Positions 10,363 through 20,378 are shown, counted from the first letter of the stretch. The stretch is 64,000 bases of DNA from Cyanobacteria bacterium OH_CDB_20 (GCA_023415935.1 JAEZIX010000115.1:1-64000); one strand, 5' to 3'. Notes: generated by a model from the letters alone, not told the origin. Numbers and translations are program-made.

Positions 10363-11133
10363 TTATTGGTAGCAAGCGCAAGGAATACAAAGGTCTTGGA
10401 CAAGTTGGACATAAACTTTTTGTCCTTCTTTAGCTTTGTAATTTAAGCCCGGAGTAATAACTCCCGCCAATAAACCAACACCACCACCAATAGGCATACC
10501 GTATGTCATACAGCCAATACTTGCTTTTCCGGCAGTACCAATTGCAGCACCAAGCCCAGCTCCAACACCGAATAGTCCCACAGTGTAGCCTGCTGCTTTT
10601 CCTACGGCTTTCCATGAAGAATTTTTAAGCGTGCAATCTTTTGAAAAAGGTCTTGCGCACATTTGGACTCTTTTTCCATTCGGCAAAACTAATTCATCAA
10701 AAACTATATAAACTTTTGCATTTCGGTTCATCCATTTAGGACCTTGAATCTGCTGTATTGTACCTAGAATTTGAGTTCCACAAGGCAAAATACCTCTTCC
10801 TTCTTCTGTCACAAGCCCACAGTTAAAGACAAATGCAACTCTTTGATTACAGTTAGCATTTTTCGAATTAAAATCACCTGTAAAAGTAACCTCAAGAACA
10901 TTATTTGCAACAATCTTTACACCATTAGGTGATATTTCAACCATATTAACAGGTGAACCTTTATGAGTCTTTATATGTTCAACAACAGTCTGACATTGAT
11001 TAGCACAGGTATTGCAGTTGACAGATGGTGGAGTATTCTGATTTGAACAACGAGCAAAAGCAAATTGATTAGAAGTTAAAGTAAAAATAGCGATTATCAT
11101 TATCGCAAACATCTTTTTAATTTTAATAACCAT
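10363..11133 (-). CDS. Secreted protein with glycine-zipper segment, unknown function
   Basis: The start MVIKIKKMFAIMIIAIFTLT is a signal peptide. The ATG at 11133 is favoured over the one at 11139 because AAGGAA sits 6 bases ahead of it. The mature part is Cys-rich (CSNQNTPPSVNCNTCANQC). Its middle domain, LPCGTQILGTIQQIQGP to ELVLPNGKRVQM, recalls the beta-barrel segment of VirB10/TrbI proteins, but this is a weak resemblance. A glycine-rich helix follows (GLFGVGAGLGAAIGTAG and GMPIGGGVGLLAGVITPG), as in outer-membrane-associated glycine-zipper proteins. It has about 256 residues, its own terminator, and no operon partner. Function is not assigned. Confidence 0.75.
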   Translation of the reverse strand: MVIKIKKMFAIMIIAIFTLTSNQFAFARCSNQNTPPSVNCNTCANQCQTVVEHIKTHKGSPVNMVEISPNGVKIVANNVLEVTFTGDFNSKNANCNQRVAFVFNCGLVTEEGRGILPCGTQILGTIQQIQGPKWMNRNAKVYIVFDELVLPNGKRVQMCARPFSKDCTLKNSSWKAVGKAAGYTVGLFGVGAGLGAAIGTAGKASIGCMTYGMPIGGGVGLLAGVITPGLNYKAKEGQKVYVQLVQDLCIPCACYQ

Positions 11134-11237
11134 AATCATTCCTTATCTATATATTTTAATAACAATATCAAACATTATAAGAAAAATGTATTATAACATA
11201 TATTATCGTACCTACTAATTGCCAGTGTATATAGACA

Positions 11238-11266
11238 TTGATACAATCGACTTTTGCATATTTAAT
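11238..11266 (+). promoter_or_regulatory. Promoter for the GxSxG protein gene
   Basis: TTGATA at 11238-11243 and TTTAAT at 11261-11266 are 17 bases apart. The predicted transcript start, near 11273, gives a leader of only about 10 bases before the ATG at 11282. It rules out the TTG start at 11219. Confidence 0.5.
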
Positions 11267-11281
11267 GAAAGTCAAAGTTCT

Positions 11282-12430
11282 ATGAAAAAATTTTACATAT
11301 CTATAATAGCTCTATCCCTTTTAATGTCAAGTCCAACTGTTTATGCCCGAAATGAAGTAAAGTTTATCTACATAAACGGCACAAATAATAATACAAAAAA
11401 AATGGAGGATTGGTATTTTAAGAGTGTCCAAAAACTACACCCATATATGTGTAAAAAATTCCAGAACTCATGCTATGTTCAGAAATATCTTCTTGAAGGA
11501 AATACCTATAAAATTTCAGAAGAGCCGATTGCATTTTTTTGGGGAGATAAAAGTAAAGCAGGTATAAACAGACTGAATGAGGGACTGAGTTTAACAAAAG
11601 TATTTAGCCCAAAACCTGCTCAAACCGCTAGAAAACTTCTTGCACATTGTATGCATGATGCAATATGGGTTCAAAAATATCGCAATATGGCACCAATAAT
11701 TAATGACCTTCAAAAAGTAATTTTAGAAGAAAATGAAAAAGGAAATAAAGTTGTATTATTTGGTTACAGTGCAGGAACCTTTGTTTCTTACGAGTATCTT
11801 TTCAACAAAATGAAATATATAAATTTAGAAGATTTTATCTCAAAATCAGGACTATCACAAGAAGAACAAGAGTTTGTAAGAAACAACAGAAAGAAAAATA
11901 CCTGTATTGATGCTATTGTTGCATCGAAAATAGCGGTATTAAATATGAATGGGCATCTTATACCAAACATAAATACCGAAATGTTTAAAGAAAACTATCT
12001 GAAACTTGATTCTTATACAGATTCGGTCTGTGTTCCAGACAATGAAGTAAAAGGGGTAATCAATTATGCAAGTCCTCTTGTTCTCTTTTATTCTGATTTA
12101 GCAGACCCTGCCTTTGAGTTTTCTTACTACAACAAACTTTTATACAAGAATGTTATTGAAAAAAATATGTTCTTTTTAACTGTGAATTATGCAGATGACC
12201 CATTAGGGTTTCCTGCAACAAAAAATTTACCTTTAGAAGAACTTGAAAAGGCGATTAATTTAGAAATAAATCCTAAAGATGGCTTTATTTATGATAAATC
12301 AAACAGAAACAGCCGAAGAACTTTTATCGGCGCACACACAGCATATCTAAAATCCCCTAAACGTTTTTCTAAAGTAGCATTAGAAGCATATGTTGAAGGC
12401 AAACAGTTTAACAATAAAAAAAGCAAATAA
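11282..12430 (+). CDS. Secreted alpha/beta-hydrolase-like protein, unknown substrate
   Basis: This 382-aa protein starts MKKFYISIIALSLLMSSPTVYA, a clear signal peptide, followed by NEVKFIYINGTNNN. A nucleophile-elbow motif VVLFGYSAGTFVSYEYL (G-Y-S-A-G) is preceded by a strand, as in lipases and esterases, and a late His occurs in FIGAHTAYL. I do not recognise the exact family. The in-frame TTG at 11219 is an unlikely start because it lies upstream of the probable promoter. The gene stands alone and ends in a hairpin terminator. Confidence 0.8.
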   Translation: MKKFYISIIALSLLMSSPTVYARNEVKFIYINGTNNNTKKMEDWYFKSVQKLHPYMCKKFQNSCYVQKYLLEGNTYKISEEPIAFFWGDKSKAGINRLNEGLSLTKVFSPKPAQTARKLLAHCMHDAIWVQKYRNMAPIINDLQKVILEENEKGNKVVLFGYSAGTFVSYEYLFNKMKYINLEDFISKSGLSQEEQEFVRNNRKKNTCIDAIVASKIAVLNMNGHLIPNINTEMFKENYLKLDSYTDSVCVPDNEVKGVINYASPLVLFYSDLADPAFEFSYYNKLLYKNVIEKNMFFLTVNYADDPLGFPATKNLPLEELEKAINLEINPKDGFIYDKSNRNSRRTFIGAHTAYLKSPKRFSKVALEAYVEGKQFNNKKSK

Positions 12431-12462
12431 AAAGCGCTCAAATTTAAACATTAAGCGCTTTT
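12430..12462. terminator. Bidirectional hairpin terminator
   Basis: AAAAGCGCT and AGCGCTTTT form a 9-bp stem between two convergent genes, those ending at 12430 and 12483. Confidence 0.75.
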
Positions 12463-12482
12463 ATAGTTATAAGTATTTTATA

Positions 12483-12923
12483 CTACTTCAATGCATCAAT
12501 TTTTTTATTGTAGCTTATTTCTATTGCATCTTTTCTCGATTGCAAATATTCGAGTTCTTTTTCATAAACTGTGATTTTTGCTATTTTTTGAGTCTCGAGC
12601 ATTGTTGTAGATTTTTTTACATCAGCAATTTGGGCTTTTTTTGCTTTTATTTTTAAATCCATATCATCAAGTGCAACTTTTTTTTGTTGCTTTAATGTTT
12701 CAATTTTTTGTTTTTTTACTTCCTTTGAAGAATTTGCTACGTCTGTTTTTACACTTTCGCCTAGATTTTTGAAAGTATCTTTTGTTTCTTGACCAGCTTG
12801 TTTAACAGTATTTTTTAAAGAAGCGCCTACAGCAACAGTATCAGGTGTTGTAGTAGAAGCGAATGCAGAACTAGCACACAATACACAGATTACAAGTGTA
12901 GAAACAAATAATTGGTTTTTCAT
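12483..12923 (-). CDS. Secreted coiled-coil protein, unknown function
   Basis: The ATG at 12923 is chosen because AAAAGGAGAC lies just ahead and the protein then begins with a signal peptide, MKNQLFVSTLVICVLCASSAFA. The mature 124 or so residues are Lys/Glu/Ala-rich and heptad-like (LKQQKKVALDDMDLKIKAKK, VYEKELEYLQSRKDAIEI), so an elongated periplasmic coiled coil is likely. It starts 13 bases after the AsmA gene stop and is probably in the same transcript, which hints at an envelope role. Confidence 0.8.
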   Translation of the reverse strand: MKNQLFVSTLVICVLCASSAFASTTTPDTVAVGASLKNTVKQAGQETKDTFKNLGESVKTDVANSSKEVKKQKIETLKQQKKVALDDMDLKIKAKKAQIADVKKSTTMLETQKIAKITVYEKELEYLQSRKDAIEISYNKKIDALK

Positions 12924-12936
12924 AGTTTGTCTCCTT

Positions 12937-15900
12937 TTAGTTATTGTTGTTTGTTTTAGAGTCTTCAACATATTGTTGTTTTAATATATTACTAAATTTT
13001 TGAATTTTTTGCACAGTTTCGTTGCTTTGTATTTTATCAATTTTTTCCTGAACTTGTGGTGTTTGCTGAATCTGTTTCAAAATCTCATCTTTAGACTTGA
13101 TCTGAGGAACAGTTGTTGATGAGTTTTGATTTATACTATTTGCTGCTTGTTGCAATATATTTGTCAATGAAGCATTTTCAGGCAGTTTAATCAAATCTTT
13201 TATTGAAACTTGAGCCTTATCAACTTCAGCTTGTGTGCTTAACCACTTGAATGACCTTACGCACAATGCAGGATTTATAATATTACCATTGAGTACAACT
13301 CTAAATTCTTGTGTATTTTCAGAAACTGGGTTTAACGCTGGAATTTTAGTAAACTCAGTTCTAGAACCAACATCTGTTATATTTTTGAATATATTAAGAA
13401 CTGCAATTCCAGCAGTAGGAATATATTTAGCAATCTTATCAGTTGTTAAATTAGCCAAAGGACCTAAAGCACCTGATACATTTGAAGATATTCTGCCTAA
13501 AATTTCCATATTTACTGTGTTTTGAAGAATGTTGTAGCCTCCAATGATATATAAGCTCATATTTTTGCCTTCTGAAGTAACGGGTGCAAGGGTTGCAACA
13601 CCATCAGAAAGTATCACGTTACCAGATAAAGTTTTAAATTCACCTGTATTATAAGGCGCAATAGTGTTTATTATTGAGCCGAGAGTTGTACTTATAAAAG
13701 TCTGAGATAAAAGGTTATTAGCTTTTAAGAATGTTTCAAATCTTCCAAGACTGCCTAATTGACCATTTTTTACTTCGAAATTTGCAGTACCTGTCAAAGT
13801 ATTCATTTGTTCTTCATAAGTTGCACCTTTAAATTTCACATTGGTTTTAAAACTTGCAGTACCCATAACCTGATCTTTAAGAAGCACAGCCGCAGTTATT
13901 GCAGGATTTGCATCTACATTTTTTCCTTCAAGATTTGCACCAACTTCTGTAGTGATAACATTGTATGTAATTTTACCTGACACATCTCCACCATAGGCTT
14001 TTGCGGAGAAATTAGGCATTGTAAGTATATTTTTGTGCAGAGAATAATTACTAACAATATCGCTAATTATCACATTACCTGATTTAAGTTTTGCAATTCT
14101 TGCAGTACCCGATTCAATCTTAATAGGTAAATCTTGAGGAGCTGAAGTAACAAGAGCTGATGAAGCACCAGATGGAGGCTGCGAAATCTTTTCTGCTACT
14201 TTTATTAGCTTATCAGCATCAACAAAAGAAGATGTAAGGTTTAACTTATGAATCTTAAGTACACTTGAAAAATCGAGTTTAGCATCAGCATCTATGTTAA
14301 AAATAGAATCATTTAGATTTAAACTATCAACTTTTACATTCAAATCAGAATCATCAAGGAGAATAGAAATACTCTGAGCTTTTGTCATATATTGAGGCAA
14401 TGACAAGTTTGAAATGCTCATATTACCACGCATTACAGGCTTAGAAGTGGTACCTGTAATATTTAAATCACCTTTAACATCAAATCTTGAATTTTTAACA
14501 AGTTGAGTTGATAAAGATAAAGATGCTGGTAAATGAAATTTTATAGAATCAATAGATTGAACTTTCTTATTAAGACCTGAAATTCCTCCGGTAATTTGAG
14601 CAATTTTATAAGAATTTGATAAATTAGCAGTGAAATTAGGGCTTAACTCTTTATTATATTGAAGTTCATATATTCCAAGGTCTTTAATATTCAACTCATT
14701 ATTAGCTAGGTCGATTGCAACATTTATAAGACTAGTTCTACCAAAGAGTTTATTTATAGTTATTGGCGAAAAATGGTCTTGACCATTAGCCTGAATTTGA
14801 GCATACAAACTAATTTTCTCAGGGGTACCTTTAATATTCATTGCAACGGGCAAATTTCCGGCATAAGAAACAATTGAACGATACTCTTTTGGAATCATTG
14901 TCAAAAGTCCATAAGAACTCAATTTCCCTGAACCTTCAATATCAAATTCAGGTTTTGAAACATAATTTTTAATGGTGCCTGAAAAACTTAATTTTGAAGA
15001 ATTTAAATCAATGTTAGAAGGAATAACTGTAATATTTTTATCATCAAATTTCACGATAGTTTTGGCGTTTTTAATTTTGACATTTGAAGCAGGAATAGAA
15101 ACAATCGTATCTGTTAAAGTTATATTCCCGTTATAGCCTTTTCCATCCGACACTATTTGGGTGAGCAAATTCTTATTTGAAATGTATGAATTTGTAGATT
15201 TTTCATGCATATTTAAACTTTTAAGATCTAAAAATATTTGTGGTTTTATTTTGTCTAACCGTCCATTAATTTTAAGATTCAAAGTTAACAAACCATTATT
15301 AATATCAACTAAAGACTTAATATCTTTTGGAGCAAAGGCTTTATATAATTTTGTAATTGGTAAACTTTGGGTAAAAACTTTTATATCAGCAACAGAATCT
15401 TGAGAAACACTACCAACGACCTCAAATAATGTGTCATTTAAATATGATTTGCAATTATTAATAACAATTTTATTACCTGAAAAATCTATGTCAGCATTTG
15501 TATTTTTAATATATGCCGGTATGGTTTTATGAACTACAGAGACATTAGAAACTTTCAAATATCCTTGAGATTGAATTTTTTTAAGATTTGTATTTATAGA
15601 AAAGTCAGACTGGATATAACCTTTTGAAACTATGTTGCCAAGCTCATTAGGAATGTGAAGTGAATCCAAAAGGCCCTTCAAAATCTCTTGAATATTTTCA
15701 ACACTCAATTTTTCAGCTTTCACGGTTAGATTTATAATTTTTTTATTTCCAAAAGCGATATCGCCTTTTATCAGTGCTTTTTCGACAGGATCAACATACA
15801 TATTTGAATTGATATCTACTTTATGACCGGCGAACTCAAGTTTAATAAAACTTGAAGGAATAACTTTATCTGCAAGTTTTAGAGAAAATTTATCAACATT

Positions 15901-16731
15901 GCAAAAACCTTTGATAAATAAACCATTTTTGTTTTCTCTTATTTTTATCCTTGTTGAAACATTCGTTTTTAAATCATACTCTTTAAATGCCTGAACAGGG
16001 TTAACAAATGGGATATCTTGATTTTTTAGTTCAACATCTTTTTTCTGACTTAAATCTGGCAAAAAAGTATCTATATTAAGGTTGTAACTAATATTTTCTT
16101 TATCATTAATAGAAACACTACCCTGAGTGATAACTTTTACTTTTTTGTTTAGTTCTCCATTTACTAGGCGTATTTCTTCACCTGATATTTTAAGAACATC
16201 AGAAGTTTTTATATCATTAAAAAGGATTTTATAGTCAGTAATTTTGACTGAAGGAAATTTTAGTGAAAAATTAACAGCAGTAACTTCAGCTTTTTCAGGC
16301 TTATCTTTTTGTTGAGATGCAGTGATATCAGCAATATAATCTTCAAGTTTAAATTTATTGGAATCAATGATATCAACGTTTACTACAGGAGAAGTAACAG
16401 AAATAGAATCAACTTTTATTGTCTTAAAGAGTAGCGGAAGCAAAGAAACTTTCACACTTGCGCTATCAGCTGAAAATAGTTTTGAACCATCAGTTAAGTT
16501 GATTTTTATACCCGAAACTCTAACCCCGGCAGAAAGTTTAGGCGAAGTAACAATTTTTGCTGAATCATAGTCAACATCAAGTTTTCCATAGTCTAATGCT
16601 AATTTTTTTATTTCTGTTTTATAAGAATTTAAGTTAATAACATTTGGAACAATAAAAAGAAAAGTAACATATAAAGCGACTAGTATAGCAGCAATTACCA
16701 ACCCAATTTTTTTAATTTTATCGATACTCAT
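12937..16731 (-). CDS. Giant AsmA-like envelope protein
   Basis: This 1264-aa protein has an N-terminal membrane anchor (IGLVIAAILVALYVTFLFIV) and then the AsmA N-terminal domain (VNLNSYKTEIKKLALDYG, LSAGVRVSGIKINLTDGS, DSISVTSPVVNVDI). Long beta-rich repeats follow, and the C-terminal AsmA domain appears near residue 960 (LTGTANFEVKNGQLGSLGRF). The last 90 residues are Gln/Asn/Lys-rich. AsmA-family proteins (AsmA, TamB, YhdP) form grooves that move phospholipid between the membranes of Gram-negative cells. Its length is closest to YhdP or TamB, but the domain order is AsmA-type. A secreted coiled-coil protein follows 13 bases later. Confidence 0.88.
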   Translation of the reverse strand: MSIDKIKKIGLVIAAILVALYVTFLFIVPNVINLNSYKTEIKKLALDYGKLDVDYDSAKIVTSPKLSAGVRVSGIKINLTDGSKLFSADSASVKVSLLPLLFKTIKVDSISVTSPVVNVDIIDSNKFKLEDYIADITASQQKDKPEKAEVTAVNFSLKFPSVKITDYKILFNDIKTSDVLKISGEEIRLVNGELNKKVKVITQGSVSINDKENISYNLNIDTFLPDLSQKKDVELKNQDIPFVNPVQAFKEYDLKTNVSTRIKIRENKNGLFIKGFCNVDKFSLKLADKVIPSSFIKLEFAGHKVDINSNMYVDPVEKALIKGDIAFGNKKIINLTVKAEKLSVENIQEILKGLLDSLHIPNELGNIVSKGYIQSDFSINTNLKKIQSQGYLKVSNVSVVHKTIPAYIKNTNADIDFSGNKIVINNCKSYLNDTLFEVVGSVSQDSVADIKVFTQSLPITKLYKAFAPKDIKSLVDINNGLLTLNLKINGRLDKIKPQIFLDLKSLNMHEKSTNSYISNKNLLTQIVSDGKGYNGNITLTDTIVSIPASNVKIKNAKTIVKFDDKNITVIPSNIDLNSSKLSFSGTIKNYVSKPEFDIEGSGKLSSYGLLTMIPKEYRSIVSYAGNLPVAMNIKGTPEKISLYAQIQANGQDHFSPITINKLFGRTSLINVAIDLANNELNIKDLGIYELQYNKELSPNFTANLSNSYKIAQITGGISGLNKKVQSIDSIKFHLPASLSLSTQLVKNSRFDVKGDLNITGTTSKPVMRGNMSISNLSLPQYMTKAQSISILLDDSDLNVKVDSLNLNDSIFNIDADAKLDFSSVLKIHKLNLTSSFVDADKLIKVAEKISQPPSGASSALVTSAPQDLPIKIESGTARIAKLKSGNVIISDIVSNYSLHKNILTMPNFSAKAYGGDVSGKITYNVITTEVGANLEGKNVDANPAITAAVLLKDQVMGTASFKTNVKFKGATYEEQMNTLTGTANFEVKNGQLGSLGRFETFLKANNLLSQTFISTTLGSIINTIAPYNTGEFKTLSGNVILSDGVATLAPVTSEGKNMSLYIIGGYNILQNTVNMEILGRISSNVSGALGPLANLTTDKIAKYIPTAGIAVLNIFKNITDVGSRTEFTKIPALNPVSENTQEFRVVLNGNIINPALCVRSFKWLSTQAEVDKAQVSIKDLIKLPENASLTNILQQAANSINQNSSTTVPQIKSKDEILKQIQQTPQVQEKIDKIQSNETVQKIQKFSNILKQQYVEDSKTNNNN

Positions 16732-16848
16732 ATAAGACCCAACCTAACTGTAATTTCAAGATAATTCTACCATGCTTAAAAAATAACATAAACAAGTATA
16801 TGTAGAAAAATTACAGTGAATATACGTTTGCTTTAGAGAAAAAATCAT

Positions 16849-16854
16849 TATAAT
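16849..16854 (+). promoter_or_regulatory. -10 element for a probably leaderless transcript
   Basis: A perfect TATAAT lies 6 bases before the ATG at 16861. Transcription would begin at or within a base or two of the start codon, and no ribosome-binding site is present. Confidence 0.5.
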
Positions 16855-16860
16855 AAAAAT

Positions 16861-17460
16861 ATGAAAAAAATCTTATTCATTATAATAACATTTGTTCTTT
16901 TATGCCCAATTGTTTCTGCCGATGAACTTGACGATGCAATGGATATGTGGAGTGCAGATAAAAGCAATGATGCAACATTCACCGGACAAAAAATGATAAC
17001 AGATGAACAATTTGACAAGACCGTTGATAAAATAAAACAAAAAGGACGCGATAATAAGAGAAAAAAATGGTGGCAAAGAAAAGCACCTGAAATTAATCCG
17101 CTTTGCCCTGTACCTGAAACTCAAAATATGTTTCAGTCAACCGAACTCGACAATGTGAAAACTACAATTAATTTAACTCCAACAATTATGATTCCTACAA
17201 CAGTTGAAACATCAGTTGGAGATATAATTGAACCTGGGTTTTATATAATGTCATATTCCAAAGAAGATGGGACAAATTACTTAAATTTATCCCAAACTCC
17301 AAGAATAACTTATAAAATTCCGGCACAAAATGCTCAAGAAGAAGATAACTCAAATGACCTCAATTATGGCAAAGCTATAAACCTAGACAACGGCTACATA
17401 AAACTAATATACGGAAACGTTGACGTCAATATAGAAGCATATCTTAACGTGAAACGTTAG
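16861..17460 (+). CDS. Small secreted protein of unknown function
   Basis: This 199-aa protein starts MKKILFIIITFVLLCPIVSA, a signal peptide. A charged region with KQKGRDNKRKKWWQRKAPE follows, then a likely beta-rich C-terminal half (GDIIEPGFYIMSYSKEDGT, ARIT-like strands). I do not recognise the family. There is no Shine-Dalgarno sequence, and the TATAAT six bases upstream suggests a leaderless message. Its end overlaps the convergent nifS by 4 bases. Confidence 0.75.
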   Translation: MKKILFIIITFVLLCPIVSADELDDAMDMWSADKSNDATFTGQKMITDEQFDKTVDKIKQKGRDNKRKKWWQRKAPEINPLCPVPETQNMFQSTELDNVKTTINLTPTIMIPTTVETSVGDIIEPGFYIMSYSKEDGTNYLNLSQTPRITYKIPAQNAQEEDNSNDLNYGKAINLDNGYIKLIYGNVDVNIEAYLNVKR

Positions 17461-18665
17461 ATTTTTGCTGCTTTTAATTGATATAAAGCCTCAAGCTCCT
17501 TTTGGAACGGAGAAATTGCAGCAAGTTTTTGAATAACATCAGGTAAAACTTTTAATGTATAATCAATTTCTTCTTCTGTATTAAACCTGCTTAAGCTAAA
17601 TCTTATACTTCCGTGTAGAGCTGTGAAAGGTACCCCCATAGACTTCAATACATGGCTTGGATCAAGGCTTCCACTAGTACAAGCACTTCCTGAACTAGCA
17701 CAAATACCGTAATCATTTAAATGTAAAAGTATAAGTTCACCTTCAATGTACTCAAACCCAATATTTGTTGTATTTGGAACTCTGTTTAATACAGTTGTAT
17801 TAAGTCTTGCGTTATAAATATTATTTAAGATTCCTTTTTCAAGTTTATCACGCAACATTTTTACCCTTGTAAGTTCGTCATTAAGCGAATCTTGAGCAAT
17901 GCTTGCAGCTTCTCCGATTCCGACGATACCAGCAACATTTTCAGTTCCTGCACGTTTTCCTCTTTCTTGATGACCTCCAACAATTAGAGGGGTAAAAAGA
18001 GTGCCTGATTTAACATACAATGCACCAACACCTTTTGGCGCATGAAACTTATGCCCGGAAATTCCCATCATATCAATTTGAGAATTTTGAACATCGATTT
18101 TAATCTTACCAGCAGCTTGAACTGCATCAACAAAGATTTTTGTTTCTGGATTGATTTTTTTAACAATACTTGCAATTTTTTCAACCGGAAATATAACACC
18201 CGTCTCATTATTAGCATACATAACTGAAACAAGAGCTGTATCTTGAGTTACAGATTCTTTTAGTTCATTTAAATCCAATTCTCCGTCAGAATTTACACTT
18301 AAATAAGTAACTTTATAGCCTTGTTTTTCAAGCGTTTTATGTAAATTTAATACACAAGGATGCTCAACAGAAGTAGTGATGATATGCCTTTTTGTCTTAT
18401 TAGCTTCTAAAATTCCTTTTATTGCTGTATTTGAACTCTCAGAACCAGACCCTGTAAAATAAATATCTTTTTGATCTTTTGCTCCAAAAATCTCTTTTAT
18501 CTGTTCTCTTGCATCTTTAATTACTTTTGAAGTTTTGCCTCCAAAGTCATACATACTTGAAGGATTCCCATAATATTGAGAAAAATACGGAAGCATTTTT
18601 TCAAGTACTTTTTCATCAACTTTTGTAGTTGCATTATTATCTAAATAAATAAGTCTATCAGTCAT
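17457..18665 (-). CDS. nifS: Cysteine desulfurase (NifS/IscS type)
   Basis: This 402-aa PLP enzyme removes sulfur from cysteine for Fe-S cluster assembly. It begins MTDRLIYLDNNATTKVDE and has the PLP lysine in SGHKFHAPKG and the persulfide cysteine in SSGSACTSGSLDPSHVL. The ATG at 18665 follows AGGTGGAA directly. A GTG two codons upstream lies within that ribosome site and is rejected. It is 6 bases downstream of nifU, the classic NifU-NifS pair used as a housekeeping Fe-S system in many anaerobes. No nitrogenase genes are visible. Confidence 0.96.
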   Translation of the reverse strand: MTDRLIYLDNNATTKVDEKVLEKMLPYFSQYYGNPSSMYDFGGKTSKVIKDAREQIKEIFGAKDQKDIYFTGSGSESSNTAIKGILEANKTKRHIITTSVEHPCVLNLHKTLEKQGYKVTYLSVNSDGELDLNELKESVTQDTALVSVMYANNETGVIFPVEKIASIVKKINPETKIFVDAVQAAGKIKIDVQNSQIDMMGISGHKFHAPKGVGALYVKSGTLFTPLIVGGHQERGKRAGTENVAGIVGIGEAASIAQDSLNDELTRVKMLRDKLEKGILNNIYNARLNTTVLNRVPNTTNIGFEYIEGELILLHLNDYGICASSGSACTSGSLDPSHVLKSMGVPFTALHGSIRFSLSRFNTEEEIDYTLKVLPDVIQKLAAISPFQKELEALYQLKAAKI

Positions 18666-18671
18666 TTCCAC

Positions 18672-19481
18672 CTACACTTGAATAATTTCTATATTAGGGT
18701 CAACATGTTCCCTTAAAGTTGCCTCAACGAAGTGAGTTAAGGTAAGCTGCGAACGAGAACAAGAATGGCATTTGCCTGTCAATTTAACATAAACCTTGTT
18801 ATCAACAACATCAACTAACTCAATATCACCATTGTCTTTTCTAAGCTCGTTAGAAATATATTTATCAATAACATTGTTTATTTTTAGAATAAGCTGTGTT
18901 TTTGTTAAAGGCTCTTTTGGCTTTTCAACGTTATCATCCAAGAGTTTTTGAATGTCAGGATGACATTTTCCGCAAGCACCACCAGCTTTTGTATAATTTA
19001 TTACATCTTCAATAGTTTTAAGATTGTTATTTTTGATTTCATCTTTTAAGGTTTGCTCTGTAATATTAAAGCATTTGCAGACAATCTTTTCTTCATCATG
19101 TTTTACAGGTTCTTCACCATAATAATTAGCAATAGCAGCCTCTAATGCCTCATGTCCCATAACAGAACAGTGCATTTTTTCAGGAGGAAGCCCGCCAAGT
19201 TCATCCGCAATTTGTTTATTTGTAATTTTTTTGGCTTCATCAATGTGTTTACCGATGATCATTTCGGTCAATATACTAGAACTTGCAACTGCTGAGCCAC
19301 AGCCAAATGTCTGAAATTTAGCATCTGTAATAATACCATTTTCATCAAGTTTTAAATATAACTTAAGCATATCACCGCAAGATAAAGAACCAGCTTCACC
19401 TACAGCGTCTGCATTATCTATCGATCCAACGTTTTTTGGATTTCTATAATGTTCCATTACTTTTTCTGAATAATCCCACAT
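18672..19481 (-). CDS. nifU: NifU Fe-S cluster scaffold, three-domain form
   Basis: This 269-aa protein has the full NifU architecture. Residues 1-125 are an IscU-like scaffold (GEAGSLSCGDMLKLYLKL, FQTFGCGSAVASSS, KMHCSVMGHEALE). A BFD-like [2Fe-2S] domain is near 135-185 (VCKCFNITEQTL, GGACGKCHPDIQ). A C-terminal Nfu domain carries the CxxC in TGKCHSCSRS. It assembles clusters with sulfur from the adjacent NifS. It appears to start its own transcript after the terminator at 19568-19594. Confidence 0.96.
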   Translation of the reverse strand: MWDYSEKVMEHYRNPKNVGSIDNADAVGEAGSLSCGDMLKLYLKLDENGIITDAKFQTFGCGSAVASSSILTEMIIGKHIDEAKKITNKQIADELGGLPPEKMHCSVMGHEALEAAIANYYGEEPVKHDEEKIVCKCFNITEQTLKDEIKNNNLKTIEDVINYTKAGGACGKCHPDIQKLLDDNVEKPKEPLTKTQLILKINNVIDKYISNELRKDNGDIELVDVVDNKVYVKLTGKCHSCSRSQLTLTHFVEATLREHVDPNIEIIQV

Positions 19482-19567
19482 ATCATATTACCCTTTTGTT
19501 TAACAACACTATTTTACACCAAATATATTGGAAAAATATTTATATTAACAATTTATTAATAATAAAA

Positions 19568-19594
19568 AAAGAAGGACTTCGGGAGTCCTTCTTT
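19568..19594 (-). terminator. Strong intrinsic terminator
   Basis: AAAGAAGGACT, a 5-base loop and AGTCCTTCTTT form a perfect 11-bp stem. Read on the minus strand it continues into a T-rich run, and it lies 20 bases after the coiled-coil gene that ends at 19614. Confidence 0.88.
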
Positions 19595-19613
19595 ATATAT
19601 GTTATGAAATGGA

Positions 19614-20111
19614 TTAGCCTTGTGTGTGGTTGTATTTCGGAGCTGAGTCTTTGATTTCTGCAGTTTCTGCCTTTTCGACCATCTCGTACTCTGCTTGATA
19701 AACTTGTACTTCTGTTTCTAATGCTTTCTTTTGAATTTCGATTGCATTTTCTTGTGCAGATATTTGAGAGATTTTATCTTCATACTGAACATCATTTACT
19801 TTGCTTTGAGCATCCAATACATCAGTTGATAATGTAGCTGCTTGTAATGCTGTTGAAAAGCCTTCAGTATCTAGTGTTGAGCCTTCTTTTAATGATCCGT
19901 CTTTGTTGACGTATTTTGAAAGCGCACTAAGTCTTTTATTAGCTGATTCTAAAGCGCTTGCTGCTGAAGCGTTGCTTTGATCGACCTGTGTTTGTGTTTT
20001 TTGTGTTGCCAGATTCATCTGCCTTTGAGATAGAATCATAAGCTGTGCATTCGCCATATTAATGCGAGATCTTAATGCAAGCTTTCTAACTGTAAAAATT
20101 GCGTAACCCAT
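19614..20111 (-). CDS. Coiled-coil protein, paralogue A
   Basis: This 165-aa protein starts MGYAIFTVRKLALRSRINMA and lacks a signal peptide or membrane span. Its body is helical and Ala/Gln/Ser-rich. It ends with a Glu-rich helix (KKALETEVQVYQAEYEMVEK) and the tail PKYNHTQG. It is clearly a duplicate of the neighbour at 20426-20917, with the two ends of the protein conserved and the middle diverged. An AAGGAT ribosome site precedes the ATG. I do not know the family's function. Size and helical design resemble secreted or filament-forming proteins, which is speculation. Confidence 0.78.
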   Translation of the reverse strand: MGYAIFTVRKLALRSRINMANAQLMILSQRQMNLATQKTQTQVDQSNASAASALESANKRLSALSKYVNKDGSLKEGSTLDTEGFSTALQAATLSTDVLDAQSKVNDVQYEDKISQISAQENAIEIQKKALETEVQVYQAEYEMVEKAETAEIKDSAPKYNHTQG

Positions 20112-20378
20112 TTCTCTTATCCTTGTTTTATCCCCGTACTTTAATAAAGTTTTTTTTTATTTTCAAATTGCTTTAATGCTCCTCTTCCCTCAAAAAGATG
20201 CATCACTGCGAATGAAACACATACAATATAAAGGTTTAAGGCATATTTGCAGACATTTTTTTAAATACTTTATATAAAAACATTATTGTTTTTTTAAATA
20301 ATCAATATATACTTATTATCTACAAATTCGTGTTTACAAAACTTAATAAATGCATTATTTTATTATTTTTACGCAAAA
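20112..20378. other. Intergenic region between coiled-coil paralogues
   Basis: No credible reading frame is present. It contains a weak hairpin, ACTTTAATAAAGT, followed by nine or more T on the plus strand near 20147-20170, and very AT-rich DNA that presumably holds the promoter of the gene at 19614-20111. Confidence 0.4.
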